From assembly GCA_947465275.1 (NCBI GenBank), contig CANIAI010000012.1, positions 1 to 16,693 of the forward strand: a stretch of DNA of 16,693 nt. Reading direction: 5' to 3'. Of this stretch, positions 8,260 to 15,071 are shown in pieces; position 1 is the first letter of the stretch, and each line of letters opens with the position of its first letter. Position numbers and translations under genes: made by a program. Under the pieces are notes generated by a model. It saw only the letters and a program-made list of their open reading frames with translations. It was not told where the DNA came from and ran no database searches. The stretch is from Acidobacteriota bacterium (GTDB taxonomy: Bacteria; Acidobacteriota; Vicinamibacteria; Vicinamibacterales; UBA2999).

Positions 8260-8524
8260 CGGGCGCGGCCTGGGCGGCCAGCTTGCGGCTGATGAAACCC
8301 GCAACGTTCTGGATCGAATCGAGGTTCTCCGGCAGCAGTTCCCGGTCGCCGACCGCGATGCCGTACTGCTGTTCGATGAAGGCGACCAGCTCCAGCACCC
8401 CGGTCGAGTCGATTATTCCCGACTCCAGGAATGACGCTTCGGGCGTCAGCGTCGGCGAATCCTGGCCGAAGAGGAAGTTCTGGACGACGAACTGCTTGAT
8501 TTCCTGCGCAACTGAATCAGACAT
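8246..8524 (-). CDS. Acyl carrier protein (XrtA-associated)
   Basis: The product has 92 residues from the ATG at 8524. An in-frame upstream extension to 8575 is rejected because AAGGAG lies 13 bases before the inner ATG and the protein then starts MSDSVAQEIKQF, typical of carrier proteins. The phosphopantetheine site is Ser40 in SGIIDSTGVLEL (35-46), within a small four-helix fold (about residues 3-85). The sequence ends with a short Ala-rich tail. Ser40 should be charged by a phosphopantetheinyl transferase encoded elsewhere. The following ligase overlaps its end by 14 bases, so the two are very likely partners: the ligase adenylates an acid and this protein carries it. It is the first gene after the only long gap and may head its own transcript. 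Confidence 0.92.
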   Translation of the reverse strand: MSDSVAQEIKQFVVQNFLFGQDSPTLTPEASFLESGIIDSTGVLELVAFIEQQYGIAVGDRELLPENLDSIQNVAGFISRKLAAQAAPVAHS

Positions 8525-8537
8525 GGGACCTGCGGCG

Positions 8538-8543
8538 CTCCTT
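8538..8543 (-). promoter_or_regulatory. Shine-Dalgarno site for the acyl carrier protein gene
   Basis: The minus strand reads AAGGAG, 13 bases before the ATG at 8524. It is the strongest ribosome site in the left half and decides the start of the carrier-protein gene. Confidence 0.55.
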
Positions 8544-8572
8544 GCTGCCAAATGGACGTAGCTTCGCCCTTT

Positions 8573-8582
8573 CACCTACATG
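8573..8582 (+). repeat. 10-base arm CACCTACATG, inverted copy at 8757-8766
   Basis: CACCTACATG on the plus strand here is the exact reverse complement of CATGTAGGTG at 8757-8766, the right arm and spacer of the intergenic dyad. The two copies flank the candidate promoter, one about 70 bases upstream of the -24 element and one in the leader. The left half of the dyad is not conserved in this copy. Chance is possible for ten bases. Confidence 0.45.
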
Positions 8583-8672
8583 TGGCACGGCACGAGGCCG
8601 TCCCGGCAGGCGCCTCTGGCGCGCCGCCAAGCGGGTGGGGGTGTTGGATCCTGATTGTGTGACGGCCACCAC

Positions 8673-8690
8673 TGCAAACACGTGGCCGTA
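8673..8690 (-). promoter_or_regulatory. Candidate sigma-54 (RpoN) promoter for the ACP-ligase-xrtA genes
   Basis: The minus strand reads TACGGCCACGTGTTTGCA. GG at 8687-8686 and GC at 8675-8674 are separated by exactly ten bases, and TTTGCA matches the -12 element well. The -24 element (CGGCCACG against TGGCACG) is imperfect. Transcription would start near 8662 and give a leader of about 140 bases. Proteobacterial XrtA loci are known to use the PrsK/PrsR two-component system with RpoN, which makes this biologically reasonable. It is a by-eye match. Confidence 0.45.
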
Positions 8691-8737
8691 CTCACTCCGG
8701 TCAGCTCCGGGCCGCCGAAGCCTTTCCACTCAGATAA

Positions 8738-8772
8738 TCGGCCTCTCGCACCTATTCATGTAGGTGGGCCGA
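8738..8772 (-). repeat. Nested inverted repeat/hairpin after the deacetylase gene; possible activator site or weak terminator
   Basis: The inner dyad CACCTA-N6-TAGGTG (8749-8766) is flanked by outer arms TCGGCC (8738-8743) and GGCCGA (8767-8772), with five unpaired bases on one side only. It starts 12 bases after the deacetylase stop. As RNA it could form a hairpin, but no T-run follows, so an intrinsic terminator would be weak. As DNA, the dyad centre lies about 70 bases upstream of the -24 element of the candidate sigma-54 promoter, a usual distance for an enhancer-binding protein. Confidence 0.5.
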
Positions 8773-8783
8773 GGGAAGTTCAT

Positions 8784-9734
8784 TCAGAGGCTGATTTCTT
8801 TCCCGGGGACGGAAGACAAAGGCACGTCCGTGAGGGGGGCACCCGCGGCGAGTCCGAGCATCGTCTGCATCGTCGAAAACCGGAATTCACGGAGCAATCG
8901 ACGCAGGCGTGCCTCCGTCTTTCCGAGGTTCCTGTAATGACGGATTCCCGTCAGGAGCCCCACCGGCAGGCGCGGCTGGGCGGGATCGATTTCCCAGGGG
9001 TGCAGGTAGAAGATCGCGCCCGTCGATTCGACCCGGTTCAATCGGTCGATCCCGAGGCGGGTCCAGCGGTAGGGAAGCAGCCGGAAGTACCCGCCGCCGC
9101 CCACCGGCAGGTTGAAACGGCCCCACCGGACCGTCGACCCTGGGATCTCCCAGATGCGGCCGCCCGCCCGCTCGACGACATGCGGGTGCCGTGGCCAGCC
9201 GGGAATCCCGTACCGATCGTGGTGGATCGGATAGACGCTCGAGTCGTAGGCGTAGCCCTCTTCAATCAGGACGTCGAACGCCCAGAGGGATTCGCGCGTG
9301 ATCGAGAAGCTCGGGGCGCGATAGCCCAGGACCGGAGCTCCCGTGCACGCCTCGATGGTGGCCCTGGCGCGCCGGAGGTCTTCCCGGAACCTCTCCGGCG
9401 TCTGCGTGTACACGAGCTGATGACCGAACCCGTGCGAGGCCAGTTCATGTCCTCCAGCGTGAATGCGGCGAATGAGTTCCGGATAGCGCTCCGCCACCCA
9501 CCCGAGCACGAAGAACGTGGCCCGGGTACCGGCCTCGTCGAAGAGCTCGAGCAGCCGGTCGGTGTTGCGTGACACGCGGCTCTCGAACGACGGCCAGTCA
9601 TCCCGTGAGACGTGGCCGTCGAACGCCGACACCTGGAAGTAGTCTTCGACGTCGATCGTGAGCGCGTTGACCACGCCCGAGCCGCCATCGGGGAGACCTG
9701 CCGCGGCGCGGGAGCCAGGAAGTGTGGAGAGCAT
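8784..9734 (-). CDS. XrtA-system polysaccharide deacetylase (NodB homology, DUF3473 type)
   Basis: The protein is 316 residues from the ATG at 9734, which has AGGTG six bases upstream. GTG at 9743 or GTG at 9674 (giving VVNALTIDVEDYF, the usual family N-terminus) are alternatives. Motifs: TIDVEDYFQVSAF (26-38) with metal and catalytic acids Asp28, Glu30 and Asp31; TFFVLGW (73-79); ELASHGFGHQ (97-106) with metal ligands His101 and His105; GYRAPSFS (137-144); and the DUF3473 C-terminal region with VGGGGYFRLLP (211-221) and YLHPWEID (243-250). It would remove N- or O-acetyl groups from the exported polymer or an intermediate. No classical signal peptide is visible, so cytoplasmic or inner-membrane-associated action is possible. 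The gene follows the sugar transferase stop by nine bases and is the last of the right-hand run. Confidence 0.92.
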   Translation of the reverse strand: MLSTLPGSRAAAGLPDGGSGVVNALTIDVEDYFQVSAFDGHVSRDDWPSFESRVSRNTDRLLELFDEAGTRATFFVLGWVAERYPELIRRIHAGGHELASHGFGHQLVYTQTPERFREDLRRARATIEACTGAPVLGYRAPSFSITRESLWAFDVLIEEGYAYDSSVYPIHHDRYGIPGWPRHPHVVERAGGRIWEIPGSTVRWGRFNLPVGGGGYFRLLPYRWTRLGIDRLNRVESTGAIFYLHPWEIDPAQPRLPVGLLTGIRHYRNLGKTEARLRRLLREFRFSTMQTMLGLAAGAPLTDVPLSSVPGKEISL

Positions 9735-9743
9735 CCGGTGCAC

Positions 9744-11141
9744 CTAGGAGCCGCGCCGCACGAGCACGGTCTTCACCGTCTCGAGCACGATGAAGAGGTC
9801 GAAGGAGAGCGACATGTTCTTGATGTAGAACAGCTCGTACTGCAGCTTCTGGAGCGCGTCTTCGACTGTCGACCCGTACTCGTGGCGCACCTGCGCCCAA
9901 CCGGTCAGGCCCGGCCTGACGACGTGGCGCTGGCCGTAGAACGGGATCTGCTCGATCAGCTTCGAGACGAACTCTGGACGCTCCGGCCGCGGGCCGACGA
10001 AGCTCATGTCGCCCCGCATCACGTTCCACAGCTGCGGAATCTCATCGAGGCGCGTCCGCCGGAGGAAGCGGCCGACAGGGGTCACGCGAGGATCGCCCTG
10101 GCGTGACCACACGGCGCCCGTGCCCGCCTCGGCATCGCTGCGCATCGAGCGGAACTTGAAGATCGTGAAGATCGCACCGTCTTTCCCGACGCGCTGCTGC
10201 CGGTACACCGCCGGACCCGGTGACGTGAAACGGATGGCCAGCGTCACGAGCCCGGCTACCGGCGCGAGGACGGTCAGCCCGACCGTCGCGATCAGGACGT
10301 CCAGCGTTCGTTTGGCCGCCTGCTGCGAACGGCTCTTGACGAAGCCCTCGGAGAAGATCAGCCAGCTCGGACGCAGGTTCTCGACCGCGATCTTGCCGGT
10401 GTGCGACTCGTACACCGACGCCAGGTGATCGAACCTGACGCCGTCGTTCAGCTTCATGCGCAGCAGCTCGTCCATCGACAGCTTGCCGCGGGCATCCGCC
10501 AGGCTGACGACCACGCGATCCACGTTGCGCTCGCGCACGATCGTGGGGATGTCATGTACCGTCCCGATCACGCCGGGGTTGATCAGTGACATGCCGACCC
10601 GCGCGGGGTCGGTGTCGACGAACCCCACGAGTTCGACGCCGAGCTCGTTCCACCGGTCGTACAGCTCGCGCGCGAGGTCGACCGCCGCGCCGCTCGTGCC
10701 GACGATCAGTAGTCGTTCGTGCGGCCGGATCCGCTCGGAGAGCCAGTCGAAGGCCATCCGCCAGCCTGACACCACGAGCACGATCACTGCGGACGCGACC
10801 ATGAACACGCCGCGGCCGATCACCAGCTCCGGCACCCAGTAGTAGAGGAACGCGAGCAGGAGGGACGCCGCGCCGATCGCCTGGAGCAGGCCGACGACCA
10901 CCGTCCGCTTGTCGGACACGCGCCGAAGGTCGTAGAGGTCGGAATAGTGCAGGCAGAGCTGCAGGACGATGGCGATGAGTCCCGCCCGCCACAGCAGCGG
11001 CAGGTCGAGCCAGATATCCACCGTGTCGACGCCAAATCGCACAGCCATCCCGACCCCGACCGAGAGCAGGATCAGCAGGTGTTCGATGGCGATGACCGCC
11101 AGCGTGCGGCGGGTGAGTCCGCTTCCCCGGAACGCGCTCAT
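9744..11141 (-). CDS. Polyprenyl-phosphate sugar-1-phosphate transferase (TIGR03013-like, XrtA system)
   Basis: The product has 465 residues with the long WbaP/WcaJ-type architecture. Several N-terminal membrane segments (about 12-33, 48-64, 80-103, 110-128) are followed by a Rossmann-like cytoplasmic region with LLIVGTSGAA (144-153). A reentrant/membrane helix (about 280-304) precedes the catalytic bacterial-sugar-transferase domain. Catalytic-domain motifs are SPGPAVYRQQRVG (307-319), FKFRSMR (328-334), RTRLDEIPQLWNV (362-374), MSFVGPRPE (379-387), RPGLTGWAQV (409-418) and YELFYIKN (435-442). It moves a sugar-1-phosphate from a UDP-sugar to undecaprenyl phosphate on the cytoplasmic face, starting the repeat unit. 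The ATG lies seven bases after the kinase stop (TAG, then GGCACC). Which sugar is used is not evident. Confidence 0.94.
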   Translation of the reverse strand: MSAFRGSGLTRRTLAVIAIEHLLILLSVGVGMAVRFGVDTVDIWLDLPLLWRAGLIAIVLQLCLHYSDLYDLRRVSDKRTVVVGLLQAIGAASLLLAFLYYWVPELVIGRGVFMVASAVIVLVVSGWRMAFDWLSERIRPHERLLIVGTSGAAVDLARELYDRWNELGVELVGFVDTDPARVGMSLINPGVIGTVHDIPTIVRERNVDRVVVSLADARGKLSMDELLRMKLNDGVRFDHLASVYESHTGKIAVENLRPSWLIFSEGFVKSRSQQAAKRTLDVLIATVGLTVLAPVAGLVTLAIRFTSPGPAVYRQQRVGKDGAIFTIFKFRSMRSDAEAGTGAVWSRQGDPRVTPVGRFLRRTRLDEIPQLWNVMRGDMSFVGPRPERPEFVSKLIEQIPFYGQRHVVRPGLTGWAQVRHEYGSTVEDALQKLQYELFYIKNMSLSFDLFIVLETVKTVLVRRGS

Positions 11142-11147
11142 GGTGCC

Positions 11148-12026
11148 CTACTGCGCGGGACCCTTCTGGTAATAGGCCTCGTAGTGTTCCGGCTCGATCC
11201 CCTCCACGCCGTTCAACACCACGCCGAGGATGCGGTCGCGCCCGAGCATCTCGATGGAGCGCTGCACCGACGCGTTCTGCGTCTCGCCGGCGCGCAGTAC
11301 GAAGACCGTGCCCTGCACCATGTTCGCGAGGTGGCTGGTTTCCGCCAGGGGGCCAGTAGGCGGCCCATCGAGGATGACCCAGTCGAAGCGGCCAGCCGCC
11401 TCGTCGAGAATCCGACGCATGCGGGCGGACGTCAGGCCGCTGAGCGGATCCGGATCCGGGGCGCCCGCGGGCAGCAGCATCAGCGTCGGCGTCAGAGGCA
11501 CGAGGGCCAGCTTCTGATCGACCGGCGACTTCAGCGCCGTACTCAGGCCTACCAGGTTGGGCAGATCCAGCATGGCGCCGATCGATGGCCGGCGCAGGTC
11601 GGCGTCGATGAGCAGCACGCGGCGGCCGTACGATTCGCTGAGCACGAGCGCCAGGTTGATCGACGTGAGCGTCTTGCCCTCGCCCGTGGTGGCGCTCGTC
11701 ACGAGCACCTGGCTGAGTCCGGTCGCCGTCTGCGCCTTCTGCAGCGTGCCGGCCATGTGGCGGAAGCGCTCGAGCAGCGTCGCGTCACAGGCCGGTGACG
11801 ACACGAGCCGTTCACCCCACCGCGCGCTGATCGACGGCAGGGCACCACCAGTCACGGTGGTCAGCAGTGTCTCGGCCGGTTGAGCGACAGGACCAGCGGC
11901 CGCAGGAGGAACCGGTGCATCCTGCTCGCCCTCCCACGGAGAGTGAAAGGCATCGCCGGATGACTGGCTGGTCGGCGGTCTTGAGAGGACCTCCGCACGC
12001 CGCAACGCTTCATCGATTCGACTCAC
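11148..12026 (-). CDS. CpsD/CapB-family tyrosine-protein kinase (cytoplasmic BY-kinase half)
   Basis: The product is 292 residues from a GTG start with a good ribosome site (GAGGTG) overlapping the preceding stop. A poorly conserved linker (about 12-80) precedes the P-loop domain. Motifs: Walker A SATTGEGKT (111-119), Walker A' LLIDADLRRP (138-147), and Walker B VILDGPP (217-223), the signature of bacterial tyrosine kinases as opposed to MinD ATPases. The C-terminus carries a short tyrosine cluster (HYEAYY, Tyr282, 285 and 286) as presumed autophosphorylation sites. The partner activator should be the membrane chain-length determinant encoded just upstream; in this locus the two halves are separate proteins. 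The kinase cycle controls polymer length and export. SRIDEALRRAE at the N-terminus is typical of XrtA-linked kinases. Confidence 0.93.
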   Translation of the reverse strand: MSRIDEALRRAEVLSRPPTSQSSGDAFHSPWEGEQDAPVPPAAAGPVAQPAETLLTTVTGGALPSISARWGERLVSSPACDATLLERFRHMAGTLQKAQTATGLSQVLVTSATTGEGKTLTSINLALVLSESYGRRVLLIDADLRRPSIGAMLDLPNLVGLSTALKSPVDQKLALVPLTPTLMLLPAGAPDPDPLSGLTSARMRRILDEAAGRFDWVILDGPPTGPLAETSHLANMVQGTVFVLRAGETQNASVQRSIEMLGRDRILGVVLNGVEGIEPEHYEAYYQKGPAQ

Positions 12027-12031
12027 GACAT

Positions 12032-12037
12032 CACCTC
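12032..12037 (-). promoter_or_regulatory. Shine-Dalgarno site of the tyrosine kinase gene
   Basis: The minus strand reads GAGGTG, five bases before the GTG start at 12026. It overlaps the TGA stop of the chain-length determinant, implying translational coupling and supporting the GTG start. Confidence 0.6.
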
Positions 12038-13703
12038 AGTACACCCGCGTCCAGAGCCGAAGGGCCCAGAACACGTACCCGGCGACCACAACGACCGATA
12101 CCGCAGCCCACGACTGCATCATGCGGCGCCGCTTCAGCCGACCCTGTTCAGCCGCGGTCATCACCCGCGGGACGACGGCGAGGACGGGAAGCCTCAGCAC
12201 GTCGAGCACGTCGGCCTCGGTGCGATACGTGGTGTCACGCACCTCGAGGAGGCCGGCGATACCGATGGCCAGCATGATCCCGATGCCCAGGCCAATCGCG
12301 TTGATGCGAATGCGAAGCGGGGAGGCCGGCCGCTCCGGCACGCGCGCCGGGTCGAGGATCCGGAACTGTTCACCGATCTGCCGGCGTTCCAGTTCGAGGG
12401 CGGTCTTGGCGCCCTCGGCCTTCTTGAGCAGGTCCTTGTACGTGGTCTGCAGCGTGTCGTAGTCACGCGTCAGCCGCGTCCACTCCGACTCGGTGCCAGG
12501 CACGGCCTCGAGCCGGCGCTGATATTCAGCCACGAGGGAGCGCAGCCGCGTCTCCTCCGAGTCCTTGAATGTCGTCTGGCGATCCAGGCTCTCGATCTCC
12601 GCGCGCATCTGCCGCAGGGCCTCGCGCCGCTGCGCCTCTTCGGGCAGCACCGTCGCCGTGGTCGGGGCTGACGAGGCCGCCGCGGCCGCATCGCCGGCCC
12701 TCCGCGTCGAGGCCTCCGCTGCCGCTTTCGGTTCCAGTTCGGCAATCAGCCGACGGGTGCGGATGACGTCAGGGTGCTGCGGCTTGAGTCGGAGCTCGAG
12801 ACGGGCCAGCGCGTCCCTCGCGGCCGTGAGCTGATCCTGGAAGGAACCGGTCGTGGGGATGCTGTCCGCCGCGGACGGGCTTCCCTGCGCGCGCGCCGCC
12901 TGCGTCGGCGCGGCCGGCGTGGGGCGCACACCGAGTGGTTCGTTCTGCGCCTCGGCATAGAGGCGCTCCAGCATCAGCTTGCGGTCGCGATCGCGGGCGA
13001 GCGCCTCGACCAGCGACTGGATCTGCATCTGAGTGCTGGTGACCGCCTGCATGTTGGTCGAGACCTGCGTCGGCAACTCGTTGCCGTGCTGCTCCCGGAA
13101 AGCCTTCAGCAGCTGCTCCTGTCCCTCGAGCCGCTGCCGTGCCTCGGCCAGCTGGCCGTCGAGGAACTGCGCGGTCGCCTGCGCCAGCGAGCCTCGGTCC
13201 TGCGCGTTCTGGTCCACGAAGATCGAACCGAGGCGCTGCGTCACGCGGGCCGCGATGACAGGGTCGGTCGCCTTGAACTTCAGGTGGAACGCATGCGGCG
13301 GTTCCGGACCTCGGGGACCAGGGCGGGCGTTCTCGAGGGTCGGGCCGGTGACGTTCTCCCGCATGAGCGCGACCACGTCCTCCATCGGCAGCTTTCGGCG
13401 TTCGTCCTGATAGAGGTTGAACTCGACGATGAGCTGTTCGAGGACCGTGCGGCTCAGGACCTGCGCGGCCAGCGTCTCGAGGCGATCCTCGGTTCGCATG
13501 GTCACCGTCGTCTGCACCACCTGGTCGGGCACGCGCTGCGGGACGATGGCGACGAGCACGTCAGACTCGTAGACGTCCGGCACGAACGCCGAGTAGACCA
13601 GGGTCACGAAGGTGGCCGCGAGCGGCAGGCCGATCAGCAGCACCGCGCGCCGGCGCAGGATGAAGAGGATGTCCGAAGGGGTGTAGCTCTTGCCTGGAAG
13701 CAT
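12036..13703 (-). CDS. Wzz-type polysaccharide chain-length determinant / co-polymerase, XrtA system
   Basis: The protein is 555 residues. It has a short cytoplasmic N-terminus, a first membrane helix (about 19-40), the Wzz-like periplasmic domain with YESDVLVAIVPQ (45-56), long coiled-coil regions (about 170-250, 288-330 and 357-445), and the family segment LKPQHPDVIRTRR (306-318). A proline-rich stretch RILDPARVPERPASP (448-462) leads into a second membrane helix (about 466-486). A third hydrophobic helix (532-550) ends the protein, a feature of the XrtA-type family. Ala/Pro-rich linkers (about 257-286 and 329-352) break the coiled coil. It has no kinase domain; the kinase is the next gene. 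The ATG lies four bases after the preceding stop. It should set polymer length and bridge the inner membrane to the export proteins. Confidence 0.93.
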   Translation of the reverse strand: MLPGKSYTPSDILFILRRRAVLLIGLPLAATFVTLVYSAFVPDVYESDVLVAIVPQRVPDQVVQTTVTMRTEDRLETLAAQVLSRTVLEQLIVEFNLYQDERRKLPMEDVVALMRENVTGPTLENARPGPRGPEPPHAFHLKFKATDPVIAARVTQRLGSIFVDQNAQDRGSLAQATAQFLDGQLAEARQRLEGQEQLLKAFREQHGNELPTQVSTNMQAVTSTQMQIQSLVEALARDRDRKLMLERLYAEAQNEPLGVRPTPAAPTQAARAQGSPSAADSIPTTGSFQDQLTAARDALARLELRLKPQHPDVIRTRRLIAELEPKAAAEASTRRAGDAAAAASSAPTTATVLPEEAQRREALRQMRAEIESLDRQTTFKDSEETRLRSLVAEYQRRLEAVPGTESEWTRLTRDYDTLQTTYKDLLKKAEGAKTALELERRQIGEQFRILDPARVPERPASPLRIRINAIGLGIGIMLAIGIAGLLEVRDTTYRTEADVLDVLRLPVLAVVPRVMTAAEQGRLKRRRMMQSWAAVSVVVVAGYVFWALRLWTRVY

Positions 13704-13707
13704 GGCG

Positions 13708-15060
13708 TCAGTTCCGGCCCGGCGTCAGCGATGACGCGGGCGATGGCGTTCCGTGGAGAGGCAGCTGCATCGTCATGCCGACGCGCACTGCATTGCGCTC
13801 GAACTGCGAGGGAAAACCCTCCGTGAGGCTCGCGAGATCATGGAGCCGGTGGAAGTAGTACGACTGGCTGGCCACGACCGAGCAGCAACTGCCCAGGCCA
13901 TAGCGGAACTGGAGGGTCCCGTTGCCGCTCTTGTACGACCCGACCTCACCGCGGTTCGGCGTGCCCGTCGAATACTGCCCGGTGAGGCTCAGCCCGACGC
14001 CCCAGAACAGGTCACCACCGAGCGACACCGACGTGGCGTCGGTGATGAACGACTGCCGCACCACGCCCTCGATGAACGAGTTCTGGCGGCGGAAGTCGGT
14101 CGACACCGACCAGGTACGCGCGAGGTCCATGCGGAAGCTCAGGTAACCAGACGGCGACAGGTACTCAAGCGGGGTGTTGTCGAGCGCACGCACCGTCTTG
14201 ATGTAGTTGGCTGAGGGGCCGCCGCTGATCACCATGGAGCGGGTGCGGGAGAAGTCCTTGCGCCACTCAAGGCCCATCGTCAGCGTGTCCGAATCGAGCG
14301 GACGCTCGCCCCCGGCGACCTGCTCGATGACCTGCGACGTGCGCCGGTAGCTCGCGCGCATCGACGTGTGGCGCAGGAACTCCCACGAGTGACGCACTTC
14401 GGCCGTCGCCGATCGCATCGTGTAGTTGTGTTCGTAGACCCGGTGTGTGTACGTCGCCGAGACGTTCGACCTGTTTCGGGACGACCAGTCCTGCGAGAGG
14501 ACCAGGAGTCCCGAATGGTTCAGTGTCTTCTGCTGCGTCAGCCCGGAGGTCGGGTTGAAGATGTCGCGCACCGTGATTCCGTCCGCCACCTCGGGCGTCG
14601 TCGGAGTGCCGACGCTGCGGAACGCGAGCATGGGGCTGTACTCGCTCTGGTAGCGACCCATGAGGGTCGTTCGCCTGGCCAGCGGCTGCGTCGCCCTGAG
14701 TGAGACGTCTCCGCCGAACAGCGGTCTGAGGCCGATGTTCCGGAACTGGTTCATGAAGGCGCGTGCGGTCGCCTCCTGGCTCGCCCCACCGTGGGTCCGC
14801 AGGTAGCGCAGGTTGGAGCCGAACACGCTCGTGAAGCTGCTCTGCCGCGGCCCGCTGACGGTCCCCGTCGCCCCGTCCGGTGACACGTTGTTGTCGTGTC
14901 CCGAGAGAACGTCGGCGTTGAGCGTGAGCTCGTGCGTCGTCCGGTTCGGATCGGGCGTACGGACGCGTGCCGCCGCCGAGCGTGGCGGAGGCGCGATGAT
15001 CTGGGCGGCGGCGGGAGCCGCACCCAGCAGCACGATGAGCGACAGGGCGTACCGGCGCAT
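13708..15060 (-). CDS. Outer-membrane beta-barrel protein of the exopolysaccharide locus
   Basis: The protein is 450 residues from the ATG at 15060; a TTG two codons earlier is possible. The N-terminus MRRYALSLIVLLGAAPAAAQ is a signal peptide with likely cleavage after Ala19 (AAA-Q). The mature part has alternating polar/aromatic strands with many Arg, Tyr and Ser residues throughout, consistent with a barrel of roughly 14-18 strands. No enzymatic motif is seen. It resembles the poorly described outer-membrane proteins found in XrtA loci (TIGR03016-like), and I place it by context and secondary-structure pattern more than by motif. The C-terminus adds a short Pro/Ser tail after a strand-like AVRVGMTMQLPL, so the usual terminal Phe is missing. 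It probably gives the polymer a passage through the outer membrane together with the short export protein encoded just upstream. Confidence 0.82.
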   Translation of the reverse strand: MRRYALSLIVLLGAAPAAAQIIAPPPRSAAARVRTPDPNRTTHELTLNADVLSGHDNNVSPDGATGTVSGPRQSSFTSVFGSNLRYLRTHGGASQEATARAFMNQFRNIGLRPLFGGDVSLRATQPLARRTTLMGRYQSEYSPMLAFRSVGTPTTPEVADGITVRDIFNPTSGLTQQKTLNHSGLLVLSQDWSSRNRSNVSATYTHRVYEHNYTMRSATAEVRHSWEFLRHTSMRASYRRTSQVIEQVAGGERPLDSDTLTMGLEWRKDFSRTRSMVISGGPSANYIKTVRALDNTPLEYLSPSGYLSFRMDLARTWSVSTDFRRQNSFIEGVVRQSFITDATSVSLGGDLFWGVGLSLTGQYSTGTPNRGEVGSYKSGNGTLQFRYGLGSCCSVVASQSYYFHRLHDLASLTEGFPSQFERNAVRVGMTMQLPLHGTPSPASSLTPGRN

Positions 15061-15071
15061 CGACAAGACCG

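Larger units (their letters stand above)
8525..8783 (-). other. Intergenic control region before the ACP-ligase-exosortase genes
   Basis: These 259 bases separate the deacetylase stop from the carrier-protein ATG. No convincing gene is present. Reading the minus strand, it contains a hairpin/dyad (8738-8772), a sigma-54-like promoter (8673-8690), a GC-rich leader with small stems (for example ACGGC-N5-GCCGT around 8585-8600), a second copy of one dyad arm (8573-8582) and AAGGAG (8538-8543). All other gene gaps in the window are 31 bases or less, so this is the obvious place for separate control. Confidence 0.7.

Noticed and set aside
6700..8292. Plus-strand open frame (about 530 codons) opposite the ligase gene
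   Set aside because: It mirrors the ligase gene almost exactly and shows no recognisable domain; the ligase carries all ANL motifs.
8525..8575. 17-residue N-terminal extension of the acyl carrier protein
   Set aside because: The inner ATG at 8524 has AAGGAG upstream and gives a normal carrier-protein start.
8581..8600. TGGCACGG on the plus strand as a sigma-54 -24 element
   Set aside because: No matching TTGC lies at the required spacing, and it would face away from all genes.
8738..8772. Strong intrinsic terminator after the deacetylase gene
   Set aside because: The stem is interrupted by a one-sided five-base bulge and no T-run follows on the minus strand, so only a weak terminator role is left open.
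12774..13826. Plus-strand open frame opposite the chain-length determinant
   Set aside because: It is antisense to a well-supported Wzz-type gene and has Leu/Arg-rich composition without motifs.
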